This document shows, piece by piece, positions 42,977 to 59,438 of a stretch of DNA of 64,000 bases. Location of the stretch: contig NC_057863.1 of assembly GCF_019393635.1 (NCBI RefSeq), positions 642,851,306-642,915,305 of the forward strand, given 5' to 3'. Each line of letters starts with the position of its first letter. Position 1 is the stretch's first letter. Source of the stretch: Dromiciops gliroides (Eukaryota; Chordata; Mammalia; Microbiotheria; Microbiotheriidae). The notes beneath the pieces are model-generated. The model saw only the letters and a list, made by a program, of their open reading frames with translations. It ran no database searches and was not told where the DNA came from. The position numbers were made by a program, and so were the translations under genes.

Positions 42977-43520
42977 CTGACCTCAGAAGATCTTAGAAAT
43001 ACCTGGGGCCAGCCTGCCCTACCTGCTGGGTCCCAGGCATCCTGGCTCTAGGCCATTTCCTGCTTTAATCATGAAAACCCGGAAACCAAGGGGTGTCAGA
43101 AGTTGAGGAATTGGGAGGGGGGGAGGGAGAGAGGGGGTGAGGGAGAGAAGGAAGGACTGAAAGACAAAACCAAAGTCCCCCACCCACTGCAGACATAAAC
43201 ACACATACACCACCCAGGGCTGCCTAAGCATTCCAACCCCCTCCAACAGGTGGAGGTGAAGGGAAGAGAGTCACAGAAAAGGACCCGGATGGGTGGGAAC
43301 CAAATCTAAAGTAATGAGCAAAATGTGTCCTCATCTAAGAATCCAGGGCAGGGAGGGACTTAGAACCGGGGACAGGAACAGAGACAAATAGACTGAGTGG
43401 GAGAGACAGAGGGGTGGAAAGGAGAGACCGGAGACAAAAAAGGCTACAGGCTCCCTCTCCTCTCAGCCTCAGGCTCCTTGGGACAGCCTCAGGTCTTGAT
43501 TCTCCAAGGGAAAAGTGTGT
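42977..43520. other. NCCRP1 upstream flank, no gene seen
   Basis: G-rich simple sequence at 43110-43160; otherwise unremarkable single-copy-looking DNA. Confidence 0.4.
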
Positions 43521-43529
43521 CCCAGGATG

Positions 43530-43680
43530 TGAATTCAAATTCTGCTTTGCCCTCTACTGCGTGCATGACCTTGGACAAATTTCATCACCTCTCTATGCCT
43601 CTGTTCCCTCGTCTGTAAAATGCAACCAGTTGGGCTAGATTCATCTCTACGGTTCCTTCCGGTTCTGAGACCTGCCTGAA
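43530..43680 (+). repeat. MIR remnant
   Basis: GAATTCAAATTCTGCTTTGCC ... CTCGTCTGTAAAATG is the MIR-type conserved core and tail. Confidence 0.6.
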
Positions 43681-43689
43681 CAGCTGTCA

Positions 43690-44365
43690 GAGGTCTTGGT
43701 TAAGAGCAAGGGCCCTTCCTTTTGCTCCTTCCCACAGGGTTTGGGTGGCTAAACTGGGCTAGACGAGATGACTACCCCTGCTGATAAACCATGTGGCTAT
43801 CTGGCCCGCCTCCCATGGAGTTGAGGCTGCTGTACTCTCCATGGCCAGAGACACAGGATGCTCCAGGCAAAGCAAGCCCAGTAAGAGTAGGAAGTCATGG
43901 GGGGGGGGGGAAAGTTGCACTGCAATGAGGTGGGGTGGAAGGGGAGGTTCTAGAGTAAATGGAGTTCGTTAACTATTAAAACTGAAGGGAAATTTAGAGA
44001 TTATCTAATCCAAGTGTCTCATTTTACATCTGGAGAAAGAGGCCCAGAGAAGCACCCGTGCAAAGTAACAGTGAATAGCAAAGTTATGATTTTAATCTGG
44101 GTTTTCTGACTCCAAGCCCAGTGCTTTCTCCTCCTCATCCTGGCGGTGGGGCTCAGCAGCCCCTCTAAACTGTTCCCCATTAACTCCTTGAAATAAGGGC
44201 CCCCAGTGTCTGGTGGGGCGGAAACAATTACAGCCTGTAGGGGGCACCAGAGCCAAGGGAGAAACAACAGTGACCAGCCAGTGAGGGGAGAGGCAAGGGA
44301 GGAAGGACAAAGACCAGGGAAGAGCCCCACTGAGACTCTGAAAGTTGCCTGCTCCTTCTGGAGCT
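43690..44365. other. Intergenic DNA with a MIR/L2-like remnant
   Basis: A G11 run near 43900; 44000-44110 (TCATTTTACATCTGGAGAAAGAGGCCCAGAG...) is an old MIR/L2-like remnant. No coding sequence. Confidence 0.4.
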
Positions 44366-44369
44366 GATC

Positions 44370-44518
44370 TTTTTTTTTTTTTTTTGATGGGGCAATGAGG
44401 GTTAAGTGACTTGCCCAGGGTCACACAGCTAGTGTCAAGTATCTGAGGCCAGATTTGAACACAGGTCCTCCTGAATCCAAGGCCGATGCTTTATCCACTG
44501 TGCCACCTAGCTGCCCCC
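44370..44518 (-). repeat. tRNA-SINE
   Basis: Reverse copy with T-rich start; flanks share CTGGAGCTGA. Confidence 0.92.
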
Positions 44519-44604
44519 CTGGAGCTGAACTTAACCACGGAGCTGATCTTAATGATGGATGAATCATTTATTGATTAGTCAATCAATCACCAATAGTAAA
44601 TGTC

Positions 44605-44750
44605 GGGGTAGCTAGGTGGCACAGTGGATAGAACACCAGCCCTGGATTCAGGAGGACCTGAGTTCAAATACGGCCTCAAACATGACCCATACTAGCTGTG
44701 TGACCCTGGGCAAGTCACTTAACCCCAAATGCCTCACCAAAAAAAAAAAA
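44605..44750 (+). repeat. tRNA-SINE
   Basis: Forward copy with a poly(A) tail and the AGTAAATG flanking repeat. Confidence 0.92.
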
Positions 44751-44754
44751 AGTA

Positions 44755-45640
44755 AATGCCTCTTGTGTGCTTCAGCAGGAAAGGCTTGGAGGGGGTGAAC
44801 TCCAGAGCCCATGGGAACTGCCCAGGTAGGGGATCTTAGCCAGGTAGGACCAGGACCTCTGTGTGGACAGGGCCATGGAGGAATGGCTCATATGGTGGCC
44901 AGTTTGACCTCTGACCCTGAATTTTGTCACTGACCTAATCTCATCCCAGCATCACCCAAGGTATGAGAACCTTCCTGGTCATTCTCCTGACCGCCTACTC
45001 CTAATCCCATTTCACCAGCTAGAGTCCCTTAGCTCACTACAGAAGCCCAATAGATCTTTCTGAAAAACGTGTGGCTTACAAAAAAAAGATTCATTCACTG
45101 AACCTTAGGGCACAAAAAGGACCTTGGCACTCATGTCACAGAGGGAGAAAGAGGCTCAGAAAAAGGAATGGCCTAAGCTCACCACCCCCCAACTGAGAAG
45201 CACAGCTTCATGGATGGGGGACTCCTGCTGTGTTGCCTTCCCGGCTTTGATGCCCATCCTGGGACTGGCTTCTTTACCGGCCTGGAAGGAAAAGGCTTTG
45301 GGCACCTAGCATCACTGGTCCCTGGTCAGCCTGGAACCTCATAGAGCCAAAGGATATGCAAACTGGGGGCCCCAATGTACTGCAGACACGGCCCCTCCCC
45401 CCGTTTTGGGGCAAGGTAACACCAACGGCACCACTTGGAGGCTTGGTTGAGACAACTCTGATCCAATGGGAGAACCCTGGACACCACCTGGAGGCTCAAG
45501 TGGACCATCCTCAACCCCCTCCCCACAAACAGAAAGTCCACATCTTCCTCAGGGTACTGGAGGTAGGGGGACACGCACAGAAGAGAGACAGCACGATGAC
45601 TTGCTCCCAACACTCCCTCCCCTCGCCCCAGTCAGCGACA
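44755..45640. other. Intergenic DNA between PAK4 and NCCRP1
   Basis: No gene or clear repeat. Open frames here lack family resemblance. Confidence 0.4.
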
Positions 45641-45664
45641 GCTTTTCTCAGAAATGAAGAACGT

Positions 45665-45670
45665 TTTAAT
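45665..45670 (-). terminator. Candidate PAK4 poly(A) signal
   Basis: ATTAAA on the - strand, about 970 bases after the PAK4 stop, followed by a G/T-rich stretch. No AATAAA was seen in this flank. Confidence 0.4.
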
Positions 45671-46639
45671 TGTAAAACTAACTGGGGGTCCAGGCGTGCA
45701 GCATGGCTGCCCAAATTCAGGGCCCCGGCTCCTGAGGACCCCGCTATGGGGCCCAGGGCCTAGGGTGTTATGAAATGACAATATAAATAGCTCTTTTTTA
45801 AAAAAAGGTCCCAAGGGAGTACAGTAGTATTCTCAACAGAGGCCAGAGGAGGGAGACTCCGGAACCCCCCCAGGCATCAGAAATCAGCACAGACAGTCGA
45901 ATTCACCAGGCATCCCCAAGCATCTCCCCTGTTGGCTGGCTCCAAGTGGGGAAAAGGAGACAGCTTTTCACATACTTTGTATGTCAACATGCCTTCTCCA
46001 CGCCAGCCAGCCACGCACATGCGCATGTGTGCACACACACACACCACACACACACACACAGAAGCACACACACACACATACTCCAGAGACACAAAGTCCA
46101 AACATCCACTGCAGACATGCACAGGCCGCAGGAGGACGCTGCTGTGAGATGGGAAGCGTGGTGCCTCGGTCCACACGCTGTCCACCCCAAACAGCCATCT
46201 CCTGTAGTGTTGGCTCCCAGGAGCCTCAGGGTCCTCCTGGGCCAGGGGGAGCACTCCCCTGGGCTGCACATTTCCAGTGTCGAGGCAGAGGTTGGGGGGG
46301 AGAAGGGGGGGGGGGGTCTCTGCTCCAGAATGAGACCCTCACTGCCCTTGCTCTGAAGTCATTCATTAAAAACATCAAAAAATCAAAACTGAAACTCAGT
46401 AGTTGAGTTCCCCAGAAGGGTCCACAAGGGGCCGTGGAGTGACCCAGGCCTATCCATCCAGTCAAGAGGCCCAGCTGGCAGGAGGCAGCAAGGGACCACG
46501 AGAGAGGAGGCTGGGGTCAGCCCACCATCCTCGCCCCTGCCTCGGGGTGGGGGGAGGGAGAGGAGTCCATCTCCCAGGCTGGGGGCACCTGCCTTTGAGG
46601 TGCTTCTTTGGTCAGGGGAAGGGCCGGGGCGGTCCAGTC
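45671..46639 (-). other. PAK4: Probable PAK4 3' UTR
   Basis: Non-coding continuation after the PAK4 stop with a (CA)n block at 46030-46080. Extent depends on the poly(A) site. Confidence 0.45.
46030..46080. repeat. (CA)n microsatellite
   Basis: Interrupted CA dinucleotides within the probable PAK4 3' UTR. Confidence 0.9.
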
Positions 46640-51267
<4,628 letters not shown>

Positions 51268-51306
51268 GGCGCGTGGGCTGTCGTCACCTCGTCCTAGCTC
51301 CTGGGC
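51268..51306 (-). other. PAK4: PAK4 5' UTR part of the first coding exon
   Basis: 39 bases between acceptor ctgccacag and the ATG. The acceptor implies at least one non-coding exon further upstream (higher coordinates). Confidence 0.7.
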
Positions 51307-54300
51307 CTGTGGCAGGGGTGGGAGAGTCACTGGGGGCCGCCAGGGGCTGCGGGGGGACAAGTGCCCCCTTCCAAGAAAGGCAGAACAGGGCGCCCTCATC
51401 CTCAGGAGATGTAGGCCAAGCCTCCCTTTTCAAAGTCCTGACTGCTCCTTGTGTGAGAGGCCCAAGGCTGGCCTCCCCCCGTTCTATGGAAGAGGAGTCC
51501 GGGAGGCAGAGAGAAGGTTCTCGTCTGGGCAGTAGCTGGCCACTGTCCAACACTGCCCTGTGCTGCCTCCACACTCTCTCTCTAAGGAAAGAAACCATGG
51601 AGGGAGGCAGGGGTCGGAATCACAGAGTGGGAAAGGGAAGGAACAGCTGGGCTGGGGCGCTCAGACAGGACCCACCAGAGGCGTCAGGGCAAAGTTCCTC
51701 TGCCAGCATCCAAGCACCCGTGTGCTGCCTGGGACACGGCCCACGCATGTAAGTGCATGTGTGCACATGCACATGTGTCCGTGGACGTCCACACGTCCCA
51801 GACTGAGCAGCGGCCCTCGGCTGCCCTACCCAGGCCTCTCTCGGTCCCTCCCACTGATCTCAGGCTTCTGCCAAATCTGAGCGGAACCTTTCTGCCAGTC
51901 AGTGCCCAACACAGCCCCCCTGGCAGGAGCCTCCATCCTGAGGAACCGGTTTGGCTGTGGGAGCTGCTGGGGGTGGGGCAGGCCAGGCCGGGCTGGGAAA
52001 GGGAGGAATAAGTACCGGCCTGTCCCGACTGGTCAGTGAGCCAGGGGCTAAGCTGGAGGCCTCGGTGTGGGGGGACAGAGTGCAGCCTCCTTGGTCTGTG
52101 GGGGCACAGGCCCCAGATGGATGCGTCTCCCTCCCCATCTGTTCTGGGGCACAGCTATCCGTCACCCGTAGGCCCTGTGGCTAGAGTCAGCCCCCTCACT
52201 CCCCAGAAAAGAGATTTCAGAACGTTTTGCTGGGACGGGACTGTCACCGTAGCTGAGCCCATGTCCCTAGGGGATGAAGATGAGGGCCAAGTCGGCCCAG
52301 GAAGCAGAAAAGAAAACCAGGCCGATCCAGGGGAGAACTTCCCAAAGGGCCAGGAGGCGGCAAACACAGAAAGCCAAATGGACTTCACGGGGGGCCTCAG
52401 CTGAGTGGGGAAATCACATGGCCGGCCTCACCCTATTCCTGGGGTCTGGCCGGGCACTCCCTGCTCAGTGAAAGTTCCAAATAAACACAGTGCCACGTGG
52501 GGACCCAGCCTGCCAACTTATCTACCTCCCGCCAGGCAGTTCCGCTCCCCTTTCTTCCCTTCCCTTTCTCAGTCCCATCAGAGAGAGTGAGAGCCCACCC
52601 CACTGTCACTGGGGGGACTGGTAGGAAGCCTGAGGAGCCACACCTCCGGATATTTGTCTTCGCTCTCCCTCCCTGTCGGCAGCCGGACAGACGGACACAC
52701 AAACAGAGGAACTGAGTGGGTGGAGTATATTTACAGAAGCCTTGGGGGCCTCAAACCTCATCCCTGTCCCCTCGGCAGCTGACCCCAGAGTTCAGGACTG
52801 GCCTTAGACACCCTCCTGATGTGCCCCACCTCAGCCTCCTGGCTGACCCCCAGTGCCGCACTGCCCACACTACTGAGCCTTTGGCTTAGTTCAACAGAGA
52901 GCCCCCTCTCAGGCCCTCCGGACCCCCCTGGACCCTGTCTCCCCCAGACTACTTCATAGGGAAGGCAGAGGGAGGACTGAGAGGCCCCTTGTGTTGAGAG
53001 AGACCAAAGCCCACCTGGGATGGAATCCTGGGACGGGAGTCACTCGTGTGTTCCCAGCCCGAGTCCACGGAGGACCGCAGGGTAAAGGTTTCCCTTCCCA
53101 TACCAGGCGTGGGTCTCCAAGGGCCCCTCCCCCACCCACTCCCCAACCTTCAGGCCTTATCAGCAGCCGGGCTGGGCCCCTAACACAAACAACCGGGAGG
53201 AAGAGCCTATAAAAGCAAGCAGGAGCCTGAAAGTACAGGGAGGAAGGGCAGGAGAAATTCGGGACAGAGGCTGGAGGGGCAGAAGTGCAGGAGGAGGCTG
53301 CTATTCCATCCCACCTAGAATGGTTAGAGGTTCTAGAGAATCCCCAACGGCAGCGAGGTGCTGCCAAGAGCCAGGAGGCTCTGGACAAGGAGCCAGAGCT
53401 CTCTCTGGGCCGCCCCAGGGGCAGGGGCCCGCCAGAGGCACAGAGGTCACCACTACTCTCCTCCATCCCCAGTTGGCCCTGGCTTCTCAGAGAACTCTCC
53501 TGGGGGGAAGGTTCGGCCGGGCTGCTCCCTCCCTAGAGGGGGGGGTGTCTGGGGGCACAGGCCAGGTCCCCCAGGACCGTCGACTGATTGTGCAGAGAGA
53601 GGCAAATGTCTGAGTGTGCCCAGGGCACAGCAGCTCCTGGAGGTTTGTCTTCATCTCCTGGAGGAAGGCCGTCTACCCTGCCTTCCACAGAAACAGTCCT
53701 TTGAGCTCTTGCAGAGAGTTCTCCTGCCCTGGTAATTCTCTTGTGCAGGCTAACCATCCCGACTTCCCCCAATGACCTTTCTGTGGCAGGGATCCGGGAC
53801 TGCCCACAGCTCCATCACGGTGCACATCCTAAGGGAAACGTGGCACCCAGAGCTGAGCCGAGTCCTCCTTCGGGGCCCCTCTCCAGGCCTCTCTCACGAA
53901 GCCTCAGGCGATGATGTGGGCTTCCTTACCTGTACATCTACAGGTCACTAAAGGCCCCGGCCAAACGTTTACATTCCCCCCTATTCAATCTCATTCCTCT
54001 GAGCCATCTTGGTCCTTGTTGCCTCAGCTTTCTGGGGCCTGTGAGTTTCACAGCACGTCACCTATGCCTTAACCAAGTGACAACAAAAAGGCCAAAAAAG
54101 CCCAGGGCTCTGCCCAGATCCTTGGAGACCTTGGTGGGAGAACTTCTAGGCCGACTGAAACCAGGAAGCTGTTTCACAAGGTCCAAACGCACTCACTGTG
54201 AAGCGTGGCCACGCAAAGAGAGAGACCGTTAGCAGCCTGATGATCGTGACCGAAGCCACCCCTGTGGGGACCCCCCAGATGCAACAATCGGGTAGCCCAG

Positions 54301-55490
54301 GCAGGGCCGGGCCTGGACAGAGCCATGTCGTGGTGGCCCTTTGCGGTCCCTGCCTTAACAAGAAGTTCTAGAATCTGGTCAGTAATGGCAGGCCAGGTCA
54401 CTGTCCAGTCTGCAGACTGGATTTTCTGTTTATTGTGGAAAACTGGAGCCATCTTGGCTAGGCAGTGCCCGGGTGCTCCCCTGGGCCTCTACAGAGCCCC
54501 TGGGTCACTGTGGGGATGAAGTTCTGCTGGGCTGGTGGCTGGAGCTCAGCCAGGACACCTCACTCAGCTCTTGCTGCCACATTCCCATCAGTTGTTTTTG
54601 TTCTGATCCAAAGAGCCGTCCACAGATCACCCCCAACAGAAGCCTTGCAGTCACCAGCGCTCTTTGCCAGGAGCTTCAGTCCCATCCCTTCTTCCACCAG
54701 CCCCTTCCCAAGACAGCTATGGAAGCAGCCCTGTCCCTTCTGGCAGCCCTCTGACCCCCAGCCCTGTCTTGGTGCTCCAGAGCGGACTTCATTGCCTGTT
54801 CCTGCTTCCAACTTCAGTCTTTTGCAAAGCTAAGCTGGTTGGGGAGTTTCCCATGCAGTGATGCCCACCTGAGATCCCAACAGTGTTGTGGAGAACTCAG
54901 CCAATAAGCTGTCCTGAGGCAGACCGACCCACTGCCCCTACACCAGTTCACAGAAAGCTAAGAACAAGGTTTGCAATGGTCGTCACTGGGCCAACTCTTG
55001 GAAGTCCCCAAGTTCCATGGGATATACAGAGATTTCACAGGGGAGCTCCACCATGTGTGGGAAGAGGAGGGGGCAGCCCATGTCACTGAGGCTGACCCTC
55101 AACTTCTGGGCTCCAAGCTTAGATTTCTCGTCGCTCACAAGGCAGAATCATTTTTTCTACCTCTGCAATAGACGACTAGACAGGAGAAACTAAGAGCAGG
55201 CCGGAGAACTGCCCCAGGACCCCTTCTGTCTGAACCCTACCAGAAAGCTCATGCTTCCAGAGCAGCCAGATTCACAAAGGCATTTCTGCACAACCACTCT
55301 GGGAGCTCCACAGGCTCAGGAGGGGAAAGGCCTAGCCTGGGACCATTCAGCGACTAGGAGAGCCAAGGTTTGAATTCTGCTTTTCTGATCCCAGACTAAG
55401 GGGGTGGGGGGTGGGGGGTGGCACAATGGTCAGCAGCAAGAACAGGGAAATGAAGGGCAGGTTGTGGCCCCATGTCCTATAAACAAAAGC
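51307..55490 (-). other. Probable PAK4 5' intron, first part
   Basis: GC-rich DNA with no SINE in more than 4 kb and no coding family recognised. A + strand TATAAAAG lies at 53208-53215. Non-coding exons cannot be told by eye. Confidence 0.4.
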
Positions 55491-55495
55491 TCTGC

Positions 55496-55646
55496 GGGGT
55501 CAGCTAGGTGTCACAGTGGATAGAGCACTGGCCCTGGATTCAGGAGGATCTGAGTTCAAATCTGGCCTCAGACAACTTGACATTTACTAGCTGTGTGACC
55601 CTGGGCAAGTCACTTAACCCCAATAGCCTCAAAAAAAAAAAAAAAA
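55496..55646 (+). repeat. tRNA-SINE
   Basis: Forward copy with a long poly(A) tail. Confidence 0.93.
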
Positions 55647-55649
55647 GAT

Positions 55650-58165
55650 ACCAAAAGATGTACGTCCTGGTTCCCTTTCCTTTCCCTGGGATTACCTGGT
55701 CGATAAAAAGTCGAGGATGTAGGGTTGTCAAGCATCTGAGATCAGTGAGCCTGCTTTCTTTGGCCTGAGAATCTTGGGTCTAGAAGAGACCTCCCAGGGC
55801 ATCTAAGCCAAGCCCTAAAACGGGTCAGGAAGCCCTCCAAGACTGCCCTCATTGGGCACGCATGCTTCTTTGTAACTCTCGGGGCTAAGGCTGCACTTCA
55901 GGGCCAAGCAGGTCAAGGACGACTTCAAATTCGACCACAGTGAGAATGGCCCTCCTGAGTCTACCCTTCTCCAAGTTAACTATCCAGTCCTCAGGTCTCC
56001 CGGCCTCCCCCCTGGAAGCTCTCTGGGGGTGTGTGCACAAATGCCTTTGTGAGGGAGGGGCTGGCCCAGATGACCCCACCGATCTGTTAGAGCCTTCTCC
56101 TCTAAGGGAAGCCATGGGGGCAGAGAAAAATGAGTGTCAGTCCCAAGAGGAAGCGAGCAGACTCCTTCTGAGGGGAGACAGCGATTCTGATCCAAGTGAG
56201 CCCAGAGCCAGGCTCATCTAAGGTCTTTTCTGCCCACTTATTGTAACAGCATGAATAATAACAGACAGGAGGGGAAGCTACTGGACCACCCTCTTCCCCT
56301 GCCTTTCCCCCAAAGCTCTCCTCTATCCTGAAGGTCAGGGTAACCATAAGAATGGAGAAGTCAGGCCCAGTTACAGAGCACCTCCGAGTGCCTCAGACCC
56401 CAGGAGGTCCCTGTCTGGAGCTAGGACCACCTTACCTGGCTCTGCAGAACCTGTTGCTGGGGACTGACTGCCCCACCCCCATGCCCAGCCCCAGACGACT
56501 TTCCCAGCTCAGGCAGAAGGGGAGCCCTGGAGCCATGGGAAAGGGGACAGGCAAGCTTGGAGGACTCCCATCAGCCTGGGGCTGGCCCCACTTTCCCTGC
56601 CTGCGACCAGGATCCTGGTAACCCTAGAGGTCCCAGGCAAACCCGTGGGGCTGGGGGACTGCTGGTGCGGCCCTAGGGTGGCAGGAAGGAAGGCCCGGAG
56701 CTCCGTCCAGGAGCAGCTGGGGGTGGATGCAGGGAGGGTGCTGAACCCCATTGCCCACTGGAGGCCAAGCACAAAGGAGACTTTTCTCAGAGCCTCAGCA
56801 GGAGGCCAAGGCTCTGATTCCCACAACAAATATGTGAGGAGAGAGATCAGATAAACTTCATTCATTCTAGTGAAAGATGAGGAAAAGGAAAACTAAGGTT
56901 TCCCACCCCCCCCCCCGCCCCCCATCAATGGGTCCTTCTTTTCGCTACCTACTTCCCTCCTCCCTCAAGTAACAAAGAGACAAAGATAGCCCCTTCCCCC
57001 ACCCCCACGGCACCTGTACACACCTCCCAGCCCCAAAGGGCCTTCCCCCCTCCCTTTCAGACCCCACCCCCTGTCCCATGAAGCTCACCTCCGCCTCCCC
57101 CTTCCTCCAGCTTTCTTCTTTCCAGTCCAGACAAGGCTGGATCTGAGTGGGGGCTTCAGAGAGCAGCAATCCCAGGCAGGGGGGGGCTCATGGGCCAGAG
57201 GGAGCCAGTTCCCCTCTCCTGGCATGTCAGCATCCGAGCCCTGCTCTGGCTGGCTGACCCTGCTCCAAGCGGCCCAGCTCCCGCTCACTCCCCCAGTTTC
57301 CCTCCTCAGGGCCTGCCCCCTTGGCAGGGGTTCAACCTCAGCTGCCATGGGGAGGCGGGGGCTGGGGAGGGGCCCCAAGCAATCGAGGGCCTGAGTCAGA
57401 TTCCCTGCTGTTTGTTGCTGCCCAGAAGGGCGGCTGGTTCTGGCTGGGGCAGAGAGGGAAGGTGACCCCTAGCCCGCCTCCTCCTAATTGCTGGGAGGGG
57501 GAAGAGGGCTGGAGAGGCAGAACAGCAGCCCAGGAGAGGGGGAGAGAGAGGGAGGGAGAGAGATTGTGTTTATGTGTGTGTGGGGGGGGGGGGCAGAGGG
57601 AGTGTCCTGACAGTTAGGAAGGTGCAGAGCCAGAGCGCCAGGCAGGAAGGGAGGTCCGGCCGGATGGCCAATGAGATGGCTCTGTTTCAAACAAACTGAC
57701 CAGTGAGATAAAGTCTGGAGGACAACTGGCCTGTGGGGAAGGTGAGAGCAGGGAGCCTGAGGCGCCCCCATGTCAGCCCTCCACCATATCCCAGCATGCC
57801 TACGACAGGACCGGCGGCTCCCAGGACGGTTAATGACTCTGCCAGTACCTGGTGCTTAGAAATCCCAAGATAAAAGGGACAGCTCCTCCCCCGCAGGAGG
57901 TTAGGCTGCCTCCAGGCTGAGTCACCCACCAGCAGACCTGGGGATGGGAGGCATTCCCACCCAGATGTCTTGGGCCCAGAGAAGGCCCGAGGAGGGAGGA
58001 GGGAGAAGGTCCGACTGGCCTCTCGACCCTGGGTCACAGCCCTGGCCCTCAGGGCCCCCGAGGGGGCAGGGGATGCAATGAGGGCCCGGGGCTGGGTGGT
58101 TGGGCCAGGGTCCCTGGGAGACGTGACCTCCCTCACCCCTGCTGGGCAGGCGGGTCCACAAGCAC
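55650..58165. other. Probable PAK4 5' intron, middle part
   Basis: No gene seen. Poly-C near 56910, poly-G near 57582, and a GGAGA/GAGAGAGGGAGG purine patch at 57530-57565. Confidence 0.35.
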
Positions 58166-58260
58166 TTCTTAAGACTGTGTCAGGCACTATGTAAAGGGCT
58201 GAAGTTACAAGGGGAGACAAAAATTCCTCCCTCAGGAAGCACACATGCTAATATAAAGTG
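58166..58260 (+). repeat. L2-like LINE fragment
   Basis: AAGACTGTGTCAGGCACTATG ... CTCAGGAAGCACACATG matches the common L2-type 3' block. Confidence 0.5.
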
Positions 58261-58261
58261 C

Positions 58262-58500
58262 AGCTAGGCAGCAGAGGAGACTGGTGCCCGGCCTGGAGAC
58301 AGTTAGACCAGAGTCTTCCTGACACTGCCTAGCTTTGTGACCCTGGACAAGTCACTTCACCCTATTTGCCTCAGTTTCCCCATCTGTCCACTGAGCTGGA
58401 GAAGGAAACGGCCAAACCACTCCAGTTTCTCTGCCAAGAAAACCCTCAATGAGGGCACAGAGTCAGATGTGGCTGAACAACAGCAGCAAAGGTAGAAGAG
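58262..58500 (+). repeat. RTE-tailed tRNA-SINE (MAR1-type)
   Basis: CAGCTAGGCAGCAGAGGAGA head, CTTTGTGACCCTGGACAAGTC, then the GGAGAAGGAAACGGCCAAAC tail block and AACAACAGCAGC end. Confidence 0.75.
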
Positions 58501-58689
58501 AGCAGCTAAATAAGCAGGCGATACAAGCTGCCCGCAGAAGGTAGGGCTGAACACAGCCAAGAGTCAGAGGGGGAGGGGGAGAACAAGCCAGACTGTGGGG
58601 TGAATGGCCAGGAGTCTAATGTAGGAAGGCCCCCTTTAGGAAGAGCTTTACATGCCAAATGACCCCCCCCACCCCCCCCAGGAGCAGGC

Positions 58690-58941
58690 CTGGGGCCTGC
58701 TTGTCAGAGGCCTGACAAGGATGCTGAAAAATCACTTTGGCAACAGAGTACGGGATTGGCTGGAGTGGGGAGACCATTTTTGAGGTGATAAACCAGCAGA
58801 ATCAGAGGTGTTGTGAAGGCAGAGATGACACCGATGAGCAGGGTGAGAGAGGGAGGAGTCTAGGATACCATGAATGCAGTCCTAGGGGACTGGGAGGATG
58901 GCAGTGCCCTCAACAGGGACAATGGCAAAAGGGGAGGATTA
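58690..58941 (+). repeat. L2-like LINE fragment, left part
   Basis: AAAAATCACTTTGGCAACAGAG ... GGCTGGAGTGGGGAGACC resembles the long L2-type 3' region also present at 19.2-20.4 kb; split by the next SINE. Confidence 0.5.
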
Positions 58942-59098
58942 GGGGACAGCTAGGTAGTGCAGTGGATAAAGCACTGGCCCTGGATTCAGGAGGACCTGAA
59001 TTCAAATCTGGCCTCAGACACTTGACACTTAACACTTACTAGCTGTGTGACCCTGGGCAAGTCACTTAACCCTCATTGCCTTGCAAAAAAAAAAAGGG
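58942..59098 (+). repeat. tRNA-SINE
   Basis: Forward copy; near-identical AAAGGGG(A)GGATT on both flanks. Confidence 0.92.
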
Positions 59099-59162
59099 GG
59101 GGGGATTGGGGAGAGAGGGGGAGAGAGAGAGAGAGAGAGAGGGAGGGAGGGAGGGAGGGAGG
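59098..59162. repeat. G/GA-rich simple repeat
   Basis: GAGAGAGAGA then GGGAGGGAGGGA directly after the SINE tail. Confidence 0.85.
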
Positions 59163-59278
59163 GGAAGACCTGGAAGCACCAACTGTAAATGACCTCTTCA
59201 GGAAATTGAAGCATGACACATGGGGGTCAGACACGAAGGTAGAGAGTGCTGGGGTGGACCAATCAAACAAGAGTTTTT

Positions 59279-59424
59279 GTTTGTTTCTGCAGGGCAATGA
59301 GGGTTAAGTGACTTGCCCAGGGTCACACAGCTAGTAAGTGTCAAGTGTCTGAGGTGAGATTTGAACTCAGGTCCTCCTGAATCCAGAGTCGGTGCTTTGT
59401 CCACTGCACCACTGAGCTGTCCCC
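59279..59424 (-). repeat. tRNA-SINE
   Basis: Reverse copy with perfect 14-base duplications AAACAAGAGTTTTT (59265-59278, 59425-59438). Confidence 0.95.
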
Positions 59425-59438
59425 AAACAAGAGTTTTT

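Noticed and set aside
45877-46406. Frames with Cys/Val and Thr/His runs near 46.0 kb
   Set aside because: Produced by the CA repeat in the probable PAK4 3' UTR.
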